DNA from: Streptomyces sp. CB00316
Lineage (GTDB): Bacteria > Actinomycetota > Actinomycetes > Streptomycetales > Streptomycetaceae
Assembly (NCBI RefSeq): GCF_001905595.1
Contig: NZ_LIXI01000017.1
Span: 1 to 64,000, forward strand
Length of the DNA: 64,000 bases
Direction of reading: 5' to 3'
The translations under genes were made by a program, and so were the position numbers. Shown here one piece after another: positions 18,892-27,292 of this stretch (position 1 is its first letter; every line of letters begins with the position of its first letter). The notes below the pieces were generated by a model. The model searched no databases. It was not told the DNA's origin and saw only the letters and a list, made by a program, of their open reading frames with translations.

Positions 18892-20118
18892 TTGAACGGG
18901 AACGAGCGGCGGATTGCGGGGTTCCTTCTGGCCGGCGGCACCGAGAGCGTGCTGCACGGCATCTGCAACCGGACCAGAAGCCCGCGCGAGGGAACCATCC
19001 TCGTCACCCCTTCCCTCGAAGCCGGACTGTACGACGCCATCGTCGCGGCGCGCGCCGTGATCTGCGGCTCCGGCGGGCCGACCGGTCACATGCAGTCCCT
19101 GTGCCGCGGCAGAGGGATACCCGTGCTCCGCGTCGACGAGGCGGACCTCGCCGATCTGGACGGCGAGGTGACGCTGTACCTGGAGAGCGCGTCGATCGTC
19201 GTGGGACCGCAGCCGTCCGCACAGTCGGCGGACGGGGTGCACGCCCTGGACGGTCTCGGCTCGGCGTGCGCGGTCATCGCGGACCTGCAGGACATCACCA
19301 CCATCAACGCCTGCGGGCCCGATGCCGCACGGGTCGAGTCCTTCTTCATCCGCGAGGAGTTCCTCTGCCTCGCACTGGGCCTGAGCCCGCTCGACGCCAT
19401 GGCCGGCGGCCCCGCCGCCGTCGCCGCCTACGGACAGGCCGTCGGAGGCAGGCTCTGCGGCTTCGTCCAGGCCCTCCTGCCCGGCCAACGACTGGTCCTG
19501 CGGATGCTCGACCTGCGCTCCGACCATGCGGCCGACGTCACCGAGACCGCCCCGGTCGCGGTCGAGCCGAACCCCGAGATGGGCCTGCACGGCGCACGCT
19601 GGCTGCTCGGCTCCGTCGCCTACCGCGACGCATTGCACGCCGTGCTGTCCACCCTGCGCAAACGTCTCGGCGACGAAGCCGACCGGGTAGGGATCTCTGT
19701 GCCGTTCGTCCGCGACGAAACGGAGTTCTCCCAGCTCCGGGCGCACCTCGACCTACCGGACGGCGTTCCCCTGTCAGCGTTCATCGAGACGCCCTCCGCC
19801 GTACACGCCACCTCCGCGATGTGCGCCGCGGGTGTCAGTGAACTGTTCGTCGGCATGAAGGACCTGGTGCAGTTCTATCTCGCCGCGGACCGGGGCAACC
19901 ACCTGGTCGCCGACTCCTACCGCACCCGTCACCCGGCTGTCCTGGACGGGGTGCGCAGGGTCGTGGAGGCCGCCCGCGCCGCAGGCACCCCGGTACGGGT
20001 CTTCTCCCTGGCATCCGATCTCGACCACTACCTCGACAACCTGCCGACCCCCGACGGCTACATGATGTGCACCGCCGAACTCCAGCAGATGCTCCTGCGG
20101 CCCGGCTCACGGACCTGA
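18892..20118 (+). CDS. PEP-utilising enzyme-like protein (Enzyme I C-terminal type)
   Basis: A 408-aa protein beginning with TTG directly after the TAG of the FAD gene, with GGAGGG just upstream. Residues ~30-85 resemble the phospho-His mobile domain of PEP-utilising enzymes (GSGGPTGHMQSLCRGRGIPV, with the candidate phosphorylated His). Residues ~150-385 resemble the PEP-binding barrel of Enzyme I and pyruvate phosphate dikinase (FFIREEFL, LRMLDLRSDHA, VSVPFV-like ISVPFVRDETEF, FIETPSA, VGMKDLVQFYLAADRGN). The Enzyme I N-terminal HPr-binding part, any ATP-grasp domain and the usual catalytic Cys near the C terminus are missing. It might be a repurposed phosphotransfer or enolpyruvyl-handling enzyme. 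The substrate is unknown. Confidence 0.72.
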   Translation: MNGNERRIAGFLLAGGTESVLHGICNRTRSPREGTILVTPSLEAGLYDAIVAARAVICGSGGPTGHMQSLCRGRGIPVLRVDEADLADLDGEVTLYLESASIVVGPQPSAQSADGVHALDGLGSACAVIADLQDITTINACGPDAARVESFFIREEFLCLALGLSPLDAMAGGPAAVAAYGQAVGGRLCGFVQALLPGQRLVLRMLDLRSDHAADVTETAPVAVEPNPEMGLHGARWLLGSVAYRDALHAVLSTLRKRLGDEADRVGISVPFVRDETEFSQLRAHLDLPDGVPLSAFIETPSAVHATSAMCAAGVSELFVGMKDLVQFYLAADRGNHLVADSYRTRHPAVLDGVRRVVEAARAAGTPVRVFSLASDLDHYLDNLPTPDGYMMCTAELQQMLLRPGSRT

Positions 20119-20134
20119 CCGCCGCACCGGGCCG

Positions 20135-20201
20135 CGTCCGAGGCAATGCCGTTGTCCCGCGCCGCCGACGGCGGCGCGGGACAACGGCATTGCCTCGGAC
20201 G
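20135..20201. terminator. Perfect 32-bp hairpin between convergent genes
   Basis: Arms 20135-20166 and 20170-20201 are perfectly complementary with a 3-nt loop (gac). It lies 16 nt after the PEP-utilising gene. It probably acts as a bidirectional terminator. No T-run follows, as is usual in Streptomyces. Confidence 0.8.
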
Positions 20202-20388
20202 GCTGAGATCGTGCCCTGTCGAGCCGGTCCGGCTGGAGTGTCCTGCGCGTGCCCTCCCCGGCCAACCGCTCCCCGGTGACGAGGCCGCGGATGGAGACGG
20301 GGGGAGGGCGATGACGCCTGCGGCGGGACGGCCGGCTCCGCGGAGCCGGTACACGCCGGGAAGGGGCCGGCCCGAGACAGGGACGTCG

Positions 20389-20434
20389 GCCATGCGGTCG
20401 GGGCGGTGGAGGGCCACTGCCCCGACCGCATGGC
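20389..20434. terminator. 16-bp stem-loop
   Basis: Perfect 16-bp arms 20389-20404 and 20419-20434, 14-nt loop. Likely terminator or RNA 3'-end structure for the convergent transcripts. Confidence 0.55.
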
Positions 20435-20438
20435 CCAG

Positions 20439-20460
20439 GCGCCCGCCCTGGGGCGGGCGC
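20439..20460. terminator. 10-bp GC stem-loop
   Basis: Arms gcgcccgccc and gggcgggcgc with 2 nt between. Next to the 16-bp stem-loop. Confidence 0.4.
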
Positions 20461-20603
20461 GGGGGAGCGCTGCCCGCCCCAGGAGCCGTCCGCCCGGCCA
20501 AGGGAGCCTTCTCGGCCCGCCGACCGGGAGTGCGCGGCGGGGGCCCGGCCACAGGGGTCTCGCCCCGGGCGGGACCTGCCCTGTCCGCCGCCGGGACCGT
20601 CCG

Positions 20604-22259
20604 CTACTTGCGGGTGAGCAGGGGGAGCTGCCGTCGGACCCCGGCCCGGCCGGAGGTGCTGCCGTCGGGGGTGGGGGCGCCGTAGGTGACGTCGACGCCG
20701 CGCTCGCGGGCCGCTTGGACGATCCCGGGGACGGCCCGTTCGGCGAGCGCGGATATGGTGAGCGCGGGATTGACGGTGAGAGCACCCGGAACCGCAGAGC
20801 CGTCCGTCACGAAGATGCCGGGGTGGCCGCGCAGTTCGTGCCGGTCGTCCAGGGCGGAGGTGTGCGGGTCGTCGCCGATGCGGCAGGACGCCAGAGGATG
20901 GACGGTGTAGGCGCCCACCACATCGTTGGTCCAGGGCGTCACGCGCGACAGCCCGTCACGTTCCAGGATGTCCTTGACGACCGCGTCGGATTCCTCCCAG
21001 CCGCGCAGGGTGTTGGCGCTGGGCCGGTAGGAGATCGGGCCCCGGCCGAGCATCTGCTGCGAGATCCGCACGGCGTTCCCGGTCGGCGGGGGCGGTCCGA
21101 AGACGCCTTCGTTGTCGTCCTCGACCATCGTGAAGATGGTCAGCCAGGAGCGCCAGCGCCGGACCATTTCGGTCTTCTCCGCGCCGAACCAGCTGGGCTT
21201 CGGGGCGTCGGGGACCTGGGCGAGGATGGTGCCGAAGCCCGGCGGGAAGTAGAGCTGTTCGAGGGAGAACCGGGAGTGTTCGGGAAGGTCGCCGTCGAGG
21301 TTGTCCCAGCTCGCCACCACCGGTCCCTTGCCGATCTGGTTGGCGAGGTAGGCGATGCCGTCGCCGCGGTCCAGCCCCAGGAGGTCGCGGGCGCGTTCTT
21401 CGTTGATCACCGCGTTGTTGAGCCGCTCGCCGTTGCCGGAGAAGTAGCGTCCGACGGCATGGGGCATCCCGCCGAGGTCGGCGGCGGAGCGCTGCAGGAT
21501 GACCGGGGTGGCGCCTGCCCCCGCCGCCAGGATGACGATCTTGGCGTCGATGACACCGCTGCCGTTGCTCAGGCGGTAGTCCGTGTCATCGATGGTGTTG
21601 TAGTGGACGCGGTAGCCGCCGTTCTCGGTGCGGGTGAGCTTCTGCACCTCGTGCAGCGGCCTGATCTCGGCCCCGTGGGCACGCGCGGCAGGAAGGTAGT
21701 TCAGCAGGAGTGAGCGTTTCGCGTCGAATCGGCAGCCTGCCATCATCCAATTGCAGTTCGTGCACTTGGAATTGTCCACGGCGGTGGGGACGGGATTGGC
21801 GGTCCGGCCGGCGTGGTCGCAGGCCGCGGCGAAGAGACCGCCGGCGTAGCTGACGTCCTCCCAGCTCTGGGTGGTTATGGGGAGTGCCTCGCTGACCACG
21901 TCGTACCAGGGGTCGAGGGCATCGCGGCTGATGGCGGCCGGCCACATGCGGCGCCCGATGCTTCCGGTGCGGTCGAAGACGAAGCGGGGCGCGCGGGGCA
22001 TCGCGGCGAAGTAGACGACACTGCCTCCGCCGACACAGTTGCCGCCGAGCAGGCTCATGCCGTCGCCGACGGTGAAATCAAAGATCCGTGTATAGGAGGA
22101 ACCGAGGAGGAAGTCGTGCTCGAAGTCGTTCGACTCCAGCCAGGGGCCCCTCTCCAGCATGGTCACCTTCGCCCCGCCCGCGGCGAGGTGGTAAGCGGTG
22201 ATGGATCCGCCGAATCCGCTTCCCACGATCAGCACATCGGTCTGCTCGATCGCATTCAC
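20604..22259 (-). CDS. GMC-type FAD oxidoreductase (SgcE9-like)
   Basis: A 551-aa flavoenzyme of the GMC family. Features in order: FAD fingerprint VLIVGSGFGGSITAYHL; GGNCVGGGSVVYFA (the segment that usually contacts the flavin); a Cys-rich segment KCTNCNWMMAGC near residue 170; the C-terminal YTVHPLASCRIGDDP with the catalytic-region His; and GSAVPGALTVNPALTISALAERA. Start GTG 22259 overlaps the stop of the partner gene (GTGA). The frame continues upstream only as a shadow of that gene. A ~545-aa oxidoreductase paired with a ~190-aa protein matches E9 and E8 of nine-membered enediyne clusters as I recall. It probably oxidises the core. Confidence 0.9.
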   Translation of the reverse strand: MNAIEQTDVLIVGSGFGGSITAYHLAAGGAKVTMLERGPWLESNDFEHDFLLGSSYTRIFDFTVGDGMSLLGGNCVGGGSVVYFAAMPRAPRFVFDRTGSIGRRMWPAAISRDALDPWYDVVSEALPITTQSWEDVSYAGGLFAAACDHAGRTANPVPTAVDNSKCTNCNWMMAGCRFDAKRSLLLNYLPAARAHGAEIRPLHEVQKLTRTENGGYRVHYNTIDDTDYRLSNGSGVIDAKIVILAAGAGATPVILQRSAADLGGMPHAVGRYFSGNGERLNNAVINEERARDLLGLDRGDGIAYLANQIGKGPVVASWDNLDGDLPEHSRFSLEQLYFPPGFGTILAQVPDAPKPSWFGAEKTEMVRRWRSWLTIFTMVEDDNEGVFGPPPPTGNAVRISQQMLGRGPISYRPSANTLRGWEESDAVVKDILERDGLSRVTPWTNDVVGAYTVHPLASCRIGDDPHTSALDDRHELRGHPGIFVTDGSAVPGALTVNPALTISALAERAVPGIVQAARERGVDVTYGAPTPDGSTSGRAGVRRQLPLLTRK

Positions 22260-22816
22260 GCCAGGCTCCCGGAGGGTGTGGTGTCGGGGTGGAGACGGGC
22301 CAGGGGGCGACCGTAGGAGAATTCCGAGAAGCGCCACTGCCCGTCTTCGGAGGGAGGTGCGAAGCCCAGCGCGGCCAGGCCCGGGTGCCCGGCGGCGATG
22401 GCCTCGGCGGTGTGCAGGTGGGCGCCGGTGTCGAAGGCCATGTTGCTGAACAGGGCAAGACTGACCCAGATATCGCGTTCGGGGTGTCCGGGAGCGGTCA
22501 GGACGGTCACCAGGTGCGTCCGCTCGGTGTAGGACAGGGCCACGAAGGGCGGCACCGAAGCGTCCGGTTGCGCGGCAGCGTACAGCCGGGCATGGGCGTT
22601 GAGAGCATCGGCGAAGTCGTCCAGGGCATCCGACAGCCCGGTGGCGGGGGTCTGGAGCAGTTCCAGAGCGCCTGCCGCCACTGCGCCGGGACCCGGCACG
22701 ACTCCGGCCACCGCCCGGTCCCCCTCGTGCCGTTTCGCACCGGGGACTATGGTGTCGGCGAAGGCTTCCAACGTGCTGACTTTGTCCTGATCGAGCAGCG
22801 GTTGAATGGATGACAT
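22256..22816 (-). CDS. DUF5987-type small protein (SgcE8-like), partner of the GMC oxidoreductase
   Basis: A 186-aa protein starting at ATG 22816 (MSSIQPLLDQDKVSTLEAFA). The beginning and the IVPGAKRHEGDRAVAGVVPGP segment resemble the small subunits or exported partners found directly before GMC dehydrogenases. The C-terminal half contains TAEAIAAGHPGLAALGF. No cofactor motif is seen. A likely role is chaperone or subunit for the GMC enzyme, inferred from the four-base overlap and fixed pairing. An operator lies 97 nt upstream (22914-22931). Confidence 0.8.
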   Translation of the reverse strand: MSSIQPLLDQDKVSTLEAFADTIVPGAKRHEGDRAVAGVVPGPGAVAAGALELLQTPATGLSDALDDFADALNAHARLYAAAQPDASVPPFVALSYTERTHLVTVLTAPGHPERDIWVSLALFSNMAFDTGAHLHTAEAIAAGHPGLAALGFAPPSEDGQWRFSEFSYGRPLARLHPDTTPSGSLA

Positions 22817-22913
22817 TCCTTCTCCATTTCGACGCGCGGGGCGGCATGGAGTCGGTTGCGACTCGTCATGTCGAGAACCTCTCCGCACAGATCCTCCGCC
22901 GCGGAGATGGGTC

Positions 22914-22931
22914 GGGCATCTCCGTCATTGC
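22914..22931 (-). promoter_or_regulatory. GCA-N7-AGATG element, E8/E9 pair
   Basis: Reads GCAATGACGGAGATGCCC towards the E8-like gene, ending 97 nt before its ATG. Exact core match. Confidence 0.75.
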
Positions 22932-22954
22932 TGTCGTCGGCCCGCCGAAAAGGA

Positions 22955-22972
22955 CGGCATCTGCCCACGGGC
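22955..22972 (-). promoter_or_regulatory. Possible second element for the E8/E9 pair
   Basis: Reads GCCCGTGGGCAGATGCCG (GCC instead of GCA), 23 nt upstream of the exact copy and in the same orientation. Confidence 0.35.
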
Positions 22973-23110
22973 CGTGCATGGCCAACATCGGTGTCGTGGC
23001 TGTTCGGTCCCTCCTCCGCAAGTCAATGAGGTCCGGAAATGCCGATCGATTTCGCTTCGCGCCAACACCCGGTACGCGGGCGTGACCGGCGGATCCGATG
23101 TCGGAGCGGC

Positions 23111-23140
23111 AGTGCACTGTGCACAGTGCACTGTGCACAG
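23111..23140. repeat. GTGCAC repeat with perfect 24-bp palindrome
   Basis: Two direct copies of agtgcactgtgcac (23111-23124, 23125-23138). Positions 23117-23140 form a perfect 24-bp palindrome. Too regular for chance in this background. Candidate operator or cruciform, about 300 nt upstream of the E8-like gene. Confidence 0.6.
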
Positions 23141-23201
23141 AGTCAGGGGCGACAGGAACGCCGAGCGGCGCAGCAAGCTCCAGGACCGAAGACCCCGGGC
23201 A

Positions 23202-23306
23202 TGGGCGACACCGGCGCGATTCCCCATGCGCAACCTGTTCCACCTCTCCCGTGAATTCCATCGAATCACCGGAATCCTGCTGAAATCTTTTCTGTTCGCA
23301 CGGTGA
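23202..23306 (+). pseudogene. AraC-family helix-turn-helix remnant
   Basis: The frame ending at 23306 carries MRNLFHLSREFHRITG and SFLFAR. These line up residue by residue with MYSKFHFSREFQRVTG and RFLSAM of the intact AraC protein at 24454-25233. Only about 35 residues of the first helix-turn-helix are recognisable, and no start or second helix follows. A relic of a second AraC gene, on the opposite strand to the intact one. Confidence 0.55.
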
Positions 23307-23634
23307 ACAGGAATTTGTTCGGCCCCTCCTGCCACCGGCACGACGGCCACGGACATCAGCTGTGCGGTTCCCGGACGGCGTCGGCCGTTCACGACGCGGA
23401 ACGTGCCGCCGGGTGTCCGGTACCTGCTGCGTGAGCTGCAGGTCCTCCGTCCCGTAGCCGCTGCTGACCGCCTCGGCGGCCCCGCTCGCCACCGCGGTCC
23501 CAAACCCGCACCACGGAAGGAGACCTCTCAGGGCGGCGCGAACAGTGTCGGCCGAAGCGGTCCGATGGTTCTCGCCATCCGCCCTTCGGGGGCCTCGGAA
23601 CCAGGATTTCTTCTTCGGGCCCGGGGGAGCGGCA

Positions 23635-23652
23635 CGACATCTCCCGTATTTC
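23635..23652 (-). promoter_or_regulatory. Degenerate element (GAA-N7-AGATG)
   Basis: Reads GAAATACGGGAGATGTCG, one mismatch in the first block, over 800 nt from the next minus-strand gene. Possibly a site of a lost gene. Confidence 0.25.
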
Positions 23653-24453
23653 CGAACCGCTCGGCAACCCCGGGGTCGCCGCACCATCTTCCGGCGGCCC
23701 GGACGAACTCCTGACGGCATGACGGCGGACAGCGCGTGCCGGGTGTGCGTGATGCAAAACGACTGCGAGCACGACCGTGTTCGCAAAAGCCCGCCGATCA
23801 CCGGTGTGCGTTCTCATTCGTTCGCAGCAGAGAGAACTCCGGGCCGCGCATCTGTGGGTAGCCGAGCACCATCAGGTCAGATCCAGCCATGCCGCGAGGA
23901 GCGCTCACCCGTGTCCTGCGACCCGGAGGTTCCGCGAGGCGAAGCGGAAATGCTGATGTGTGTCCGAGTATGGAGAGCACGCGAGGTACCCGGCGAATTC
24001 TCCGGACCGGAAACGGGAGTTCGCGAAGCACCGGAACCGCTCATGCCTGCCGCACGTCGACGGAAAACGCGTGCCCGGTACCGGCCGGCGTCACGGCATT
24101 CTCCGGCGGGGGCCGCCCGGTTTCCCGCCGGAGCCCTGCGGCCCGCCGAAGACGCCTCGGTCGCCCTCGTCGTCCGGCAGGGGCCCGTCGACCGCGGCGA
24201 GACGCCGGCCCCTGTCAGCGAGGGCCGGGCTGCGGCACCGGCGGCGGAAGGCCGCCCGGCACGAGCGGACCGCCCGGCAGGCGGGCCCGTCGCACAGGAG
24301 GCGGCCGGACCGGCCGCGCGGCCCCGCAGGCGGAGAGCAGGTGCCGGGCCACCGGATGACGGCGGATCCGGTGCTCACGCCCGGGATGCGGGGCGCGCCG
24401 GCGGCCCACGTACGGTACGCCGGATGCTGTGGCGGGGCCGACGCCCCGCCGCA

Positions 24454-25233
24454 TCATCCGGCGGCCCGGACGATGTCCGCCTCGAAAGCCTCCGACCGCA
24501 CGCGCTGCAGCGCCACCAGTATCGGGGGATCGAGAGTTCGCATACCCCGCAGCCGGAAATCGGTCGGGCCGACCGATGTGTCCCGGCGCACTTCCAGAGG
24601 GCCGAGGGAACCCACGTGAACCGCTTGGTCCTCCGTCAGCGCTTCGCAGGCATGTCCTGGAACGGAATGCCCTAGAAGAAACCATGTCCCAGCCGGAACT
24701 TCTGTGATTTCAAAAGCTCCAGGGAAAGGGAGAACGGTGCAACTCACAGGCTTTCCCTCGGGCACCCGGGTGGGGAAGAGCCCAAGAAATATCAGCCCCA
24801 GATCCGCGCCTTCGGGTGCAGTGACCGAACCGTACACCGACCCCCCGGCATCCCGCTTTCCGGCAGCTTTTACCGTACCGACGAACCCATTGAATCGCCG
24901 ATAGACAGAAGGTGCTATTCCGACGCTGCCGGAAAATCTTGAGCTGAAGGTTCCCACACTGCTGTACCCGACCATATGGCTGATAGTGGTGACCGTGAGA
25001 TCGGTCGTCAGCAGCAACCTTTTTGCCTCTCGGATGCGCATCGCCGACAGGAAACGGCCTGGTGAGACGCCTGTCACCCTCTGGAATTCGCGGGAGAAAT
25101 GAAATTTGCTGTACATGGCGAACCCGGCTATATCGTCAATGCTCAGCGGCTCCGAGAGGTTCTCTCGCATGACCTCTATGGCCCGCTCGACGGCATCGAT
25201 AATGGTAGGCGCCACGCGTTTACCGCTCTCCAT
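24454..25233 (-). CDS. AraC/XylS-family transcriptional regulator
   Basis: A 259-aa DNA-binding protein with the AraC double helix-turn-helix at its N terminus (residues ~10-110): SIDDIAGFAMYSKFHFSREF in the first, TTISHMVGYSSVGTFSSRF in the second. A ~145-residue C-terminal domain of unknown fold may sense a ligand. N-terminal placement of the helix-turn-helix is the less common AraC layout. GGGAGGG precedes the ATG. It is the only AraC-type regulator in the window and parallels SgcR2 of C-1027 in class. The one-sided two-block operator found across the cluster suits AraC-type binding, so it is my first candidate for that role. No operator points at its own start. Confidence 0.9.
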   Translation of the reverse strand: MESGKRVAPTIIDAVERAIEVMRENLSEPLSIDDIAGFAMYSKFHFSREFQRVTGVSPGRFLSAMRIREAKRLLLTTDLTVTTISHMVGYSSVGTFSSRFSGSVGIAPSVYRRFNGFVGTVKAAGKRDAGGSVYGSVTAPEGADLGLIFLGLFPTRVPEGKPVSCTVLPFPGAFEITEVPAGTWFLLGHSVPGHACEALTEDQAVHVGSLGPLEVRRDTSVGPTDFRLRGMRTLDPPILVALQRVRSEAFEADIVRAAG

Positions 25234-25433
25234 TTACCCTCCCAGGGCAGTGAGAAGGCGATCAGGTCGATTGAATTCGGGGTCATGGGACCACCGAACG
25301 ATGGGCGACCTAGAACGCTCACAGCGGAAAGGAACATTAGCAGTACGCCTCGCACCTGAACAAGCATACTTTTTATGTTTCGAATGCATACGCCATGGGC
25401 ATATGTTTTCACCCGTCGGAGCGTCTTGAAACA

Positions 25434-25451
25434 GCAATGTCGGAGATGTTG
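25434..25451 (+). promoter_or_regulatory. GCA-N7-AGATG element without an intact gene
   Basis: Reads GCAATGTCGGAGATGTTG. An ATG preceded by aggaacc sits 90 nt downstream (25542) but its frame stops after four codons, suggesting a lost gene. Confidence 0.6.
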
Positions 25452-26320
25452 CGGACCCCTCCGGCGTGGACTATCGACACAACCAATTCGCCCGCAGAAC
25501 AATCCTTCCCGACTTATTCGTCCATCCGATAGGAACCGCTATGAGCGGACGGTGACCACGGGCACCGCAGGGTTCGCCCGGTCCGGGCCGCGACACCGTC
25601 GGTGATCCACCGAAATACGCGGCCGAGAGCGTCTTGGCGCCCCGTCACGAGCACCCGGCGCCGGCCCGCGACCGCATCGGCGCGGTCCAAGGGGACCAGC
25701 GGCGCCCCGCGCGGCCGCCGATCCCGCGAAGCCCGGCGCCCCGGGCGCGGTGACGAGCGGCAGGCGCCGCGAGCCCCCGGTGCCGCTCACGCCGCATCGC
25801 CCACCCGGCGCGGGCTCGGCCGGCGGGCCGGGCGGAACTCCGGGCCCAAGGCGTCGACAGCGCGGAGGCCCTGGATGCGAGGGAGGCGCGCGCCGCACGG
25901 GCCCAGGCGACTGCTGATGAACGGCGACTCGTGGACCGCGAGCAGGTGATCCCCGCGGACGCTGTCGCACGGGCCCCACCGCCAAGAGCCCCGGTACCGC
26001 GGCGGACGACCCCGCGCAGGCGCGCACGGTTCTCCGGGGCGGGCCGCGGGGCGATTTCGAAGACGAACGCCCTGCGACACCGCACACAGTTCACCTGCGG
26101 GCCCGTAGTGCGAGCTCGAAGAGACCGGATCCGATTTGAGCGAGGCCGGATTCGCCATGCCCTTCTCGGTCACCTTGCCGGAGTTGTTGCAGTTCCACAG
26201 TGCGCTCTGGGCGTTCTGTCATCCATGAACTGCGATGCTATGCGGCGTAACTGGCTCCGACTTCCTCCACGATGCGGTTCTCTACCGGCCTCTGATCCGG
26301 ATCCATAGCCGTCCGGGTGA

Positions 26321-26338
26321 GCACCGAGAGAGAAGGAC
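26321..26338 (+). promoter_or_regulatory. GCA-N7-AGATG element (one mismatch), 26402 gene
   Basis: Reads GCACCGAGAGAGAAGGAC (AGAAG), ending 63 nt before the ATG, the usual spacing. Confidence 0.5.
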
Positions 26339-26401
26339 CGGACGGCGGCCTGCCACACACTGGGTGCCGGAGATATCCGCAACGAGTGGAGGGAATTCCA
26401 C

Positions 26402-27205
26402 ATGGCGAAACAGAGGGACGTCCTGGCGGATCTGGTCGAGGAAGGGGACGAGATCGATGCCCTGGTCGCGGAGTTGGGCGACGCCGAGTGGAACGCGCCG
26501 ACCCCCGCCGAGGGATGGACGATAGCCCATCAGATCGCACATCTGACCATGGTCTTCGAACTGGCGGAGAAGGCCGCCGCCGACGCCCCGGCCTTCGAGG
26601 CCAAGGTCGCCGGGCTCGGTCCGTCCTTCGACGCGGCGGTCCAGCAGGGGCTCTCCCCCTACCTGGCGGACGGCCCCGCCCGGCTGCTGGAGCGCTGGCG
26701 GACCCAGCGTGCCGCCACCGAGCAGGCCCTGTCCGCCGTCGCGCCGGGGCAGATCGTGCCGTGGCTGGTGCGCCCCATCCCCGCCGCGGTGCTCACCGCG
26801 GCGGGGATGATGGAGACGTTCGCACACGGCCAGGACGTGGCGGACACACTGGGTGTGCGGCGGACGTTCACCGACCGGATCCTCCACATCGCCGAATTCA
26901 CTGTTGCCACCTGGGATTTCGGCTATCAGTCGCGTGAGCTGACAGCGCCGCCGACCGGGTTCCGATTCCGTCTGACGGCGCCCTCGGGGGAGGTGTGGGA
27001 GATGGGGCCCGCGGAGGCGCGCGAGCTTGTCGAGGGCCCGGCGGTGGACCTGTGCCTGCTCGCCACCCGGCGGCGCCACCGCGCGGACCTGGCCCTGACC
27101 GCCACCGGCCCCGAGAGCGACCGGTGGCTCGACATCGCCCAGGCCTACCGCGGCCCGGCGGGCCCCGGCCGCCGGCCGGGACAGTTCGCCGAGGTGACCG
27201 GATAG
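26402..27205 (+). CDS. TIGR03084/mycothiol-isomerase-fold protein (SgcE11-like)
   Basis: A 267-aa protein of the DinB/maleylpyruvate-isomerase-like group. It has an N-terminal four-helix bundle with metal-ligand-like His residues in GWTIAHQIAHLTMVFELAEK (residues ~39-58) and HGQDVADTLGV (about 140). A C-terminal mycothiol-dependent-enzyme-like domain includes WEMGPAEARELVEGPAVDLC and LATRR. The family often uses mycothiol or a bound metal. Its exact chemistry is unknown. The length equals what I recall for SgcE11. It converges on the SgcJ-like gene over a strong hairpin, and both have one-mismatch operators at the standard distance. Confidence 0.75.
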   Translation: MAKQRDVLADLVEEGDEIDALVAELGDAEWNAPTPAEGWTIAHQIAHLTMVFELAEKAAADAPAFEAKVAGLGPSFDAAVQQGLSPYLADGPARLLERWRTQRAATEQALSAVAPGQIVPWLVRPIPAAVLTAAGMMETFAHGQDVADTLGVRRTFTDRILHIAEFTVATWDFGYQSRELTAPPTGFRFRLTAPSGEVWEMGPAEARELVEGPAVDLCLLATRRRHRADLALTATGPESDRWLDIAQAYRGPAGPGRRPGQFAEVTG

Positions 27206-27235
27206 CCCGGCGCAGGCGGTGACGGAGACGAAAAG

Positions 27236-27276
27236 GGGCCGGGGGCCCGGGGCGGATCGCCCCGGGCCCCCGGCCC
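27236..27276. terminator. 19-bp perfect bidirectional hairpin
   Basis: Arms 27236-27254 and 27258-27276, 3-nt loop, between convergent stops at 27205 and 27293. Preceded by aaaa on the plus strand. Confidence 0.85.
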
Positions 27277-27292
27277 GTCCGGTGGAGCGGTC

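Larger units (their letters stand above)
20202..20603. other. Hairpin-rich convergent spacer
   Basis: No gene. Besides the main hairpin it holds two more perfect stem-loops, listed separately, and a small palindrome near 20333-20346. Confidence 0.7.
22817..24453. other. Long spacer between E8-like gene and AraC gene
   Basis: No intact gene is supported. It contains the operator(s) for the E8/E9 pair, a GTGCAC palindrome, an AraC helix-turn-helix remnant and a degenerate element. The frames in 23700-24450 show no family I recognise. Confidence 0.55.
25234..26401. other. Spacer with AT-rich segment and orphan operator
   Basis: No intact gene supported. 25360-25410 is unusually AT-rich with repeated gcatac/gcatat words (25364, 25386, 25399), perhaps the AraC promoter. 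An exact operator at 25434-25451 points right but only decayed-looking frames follow. Confidence 0.5.

Noticed and set aside
25539..26170. Zinc-ribbon protein on the minus strand (CVRCRRAFVFE start)
   Set aside because: Only the first dozen residues look protein-like. The rest is low complexity and no ribosome-binding site is evident.
26351..26374. Operator copy at ggagatatccg before the 26402 gene
   Set aside because: The GCA block is missing. The copy at 26321-26338 fits core and spacing better.
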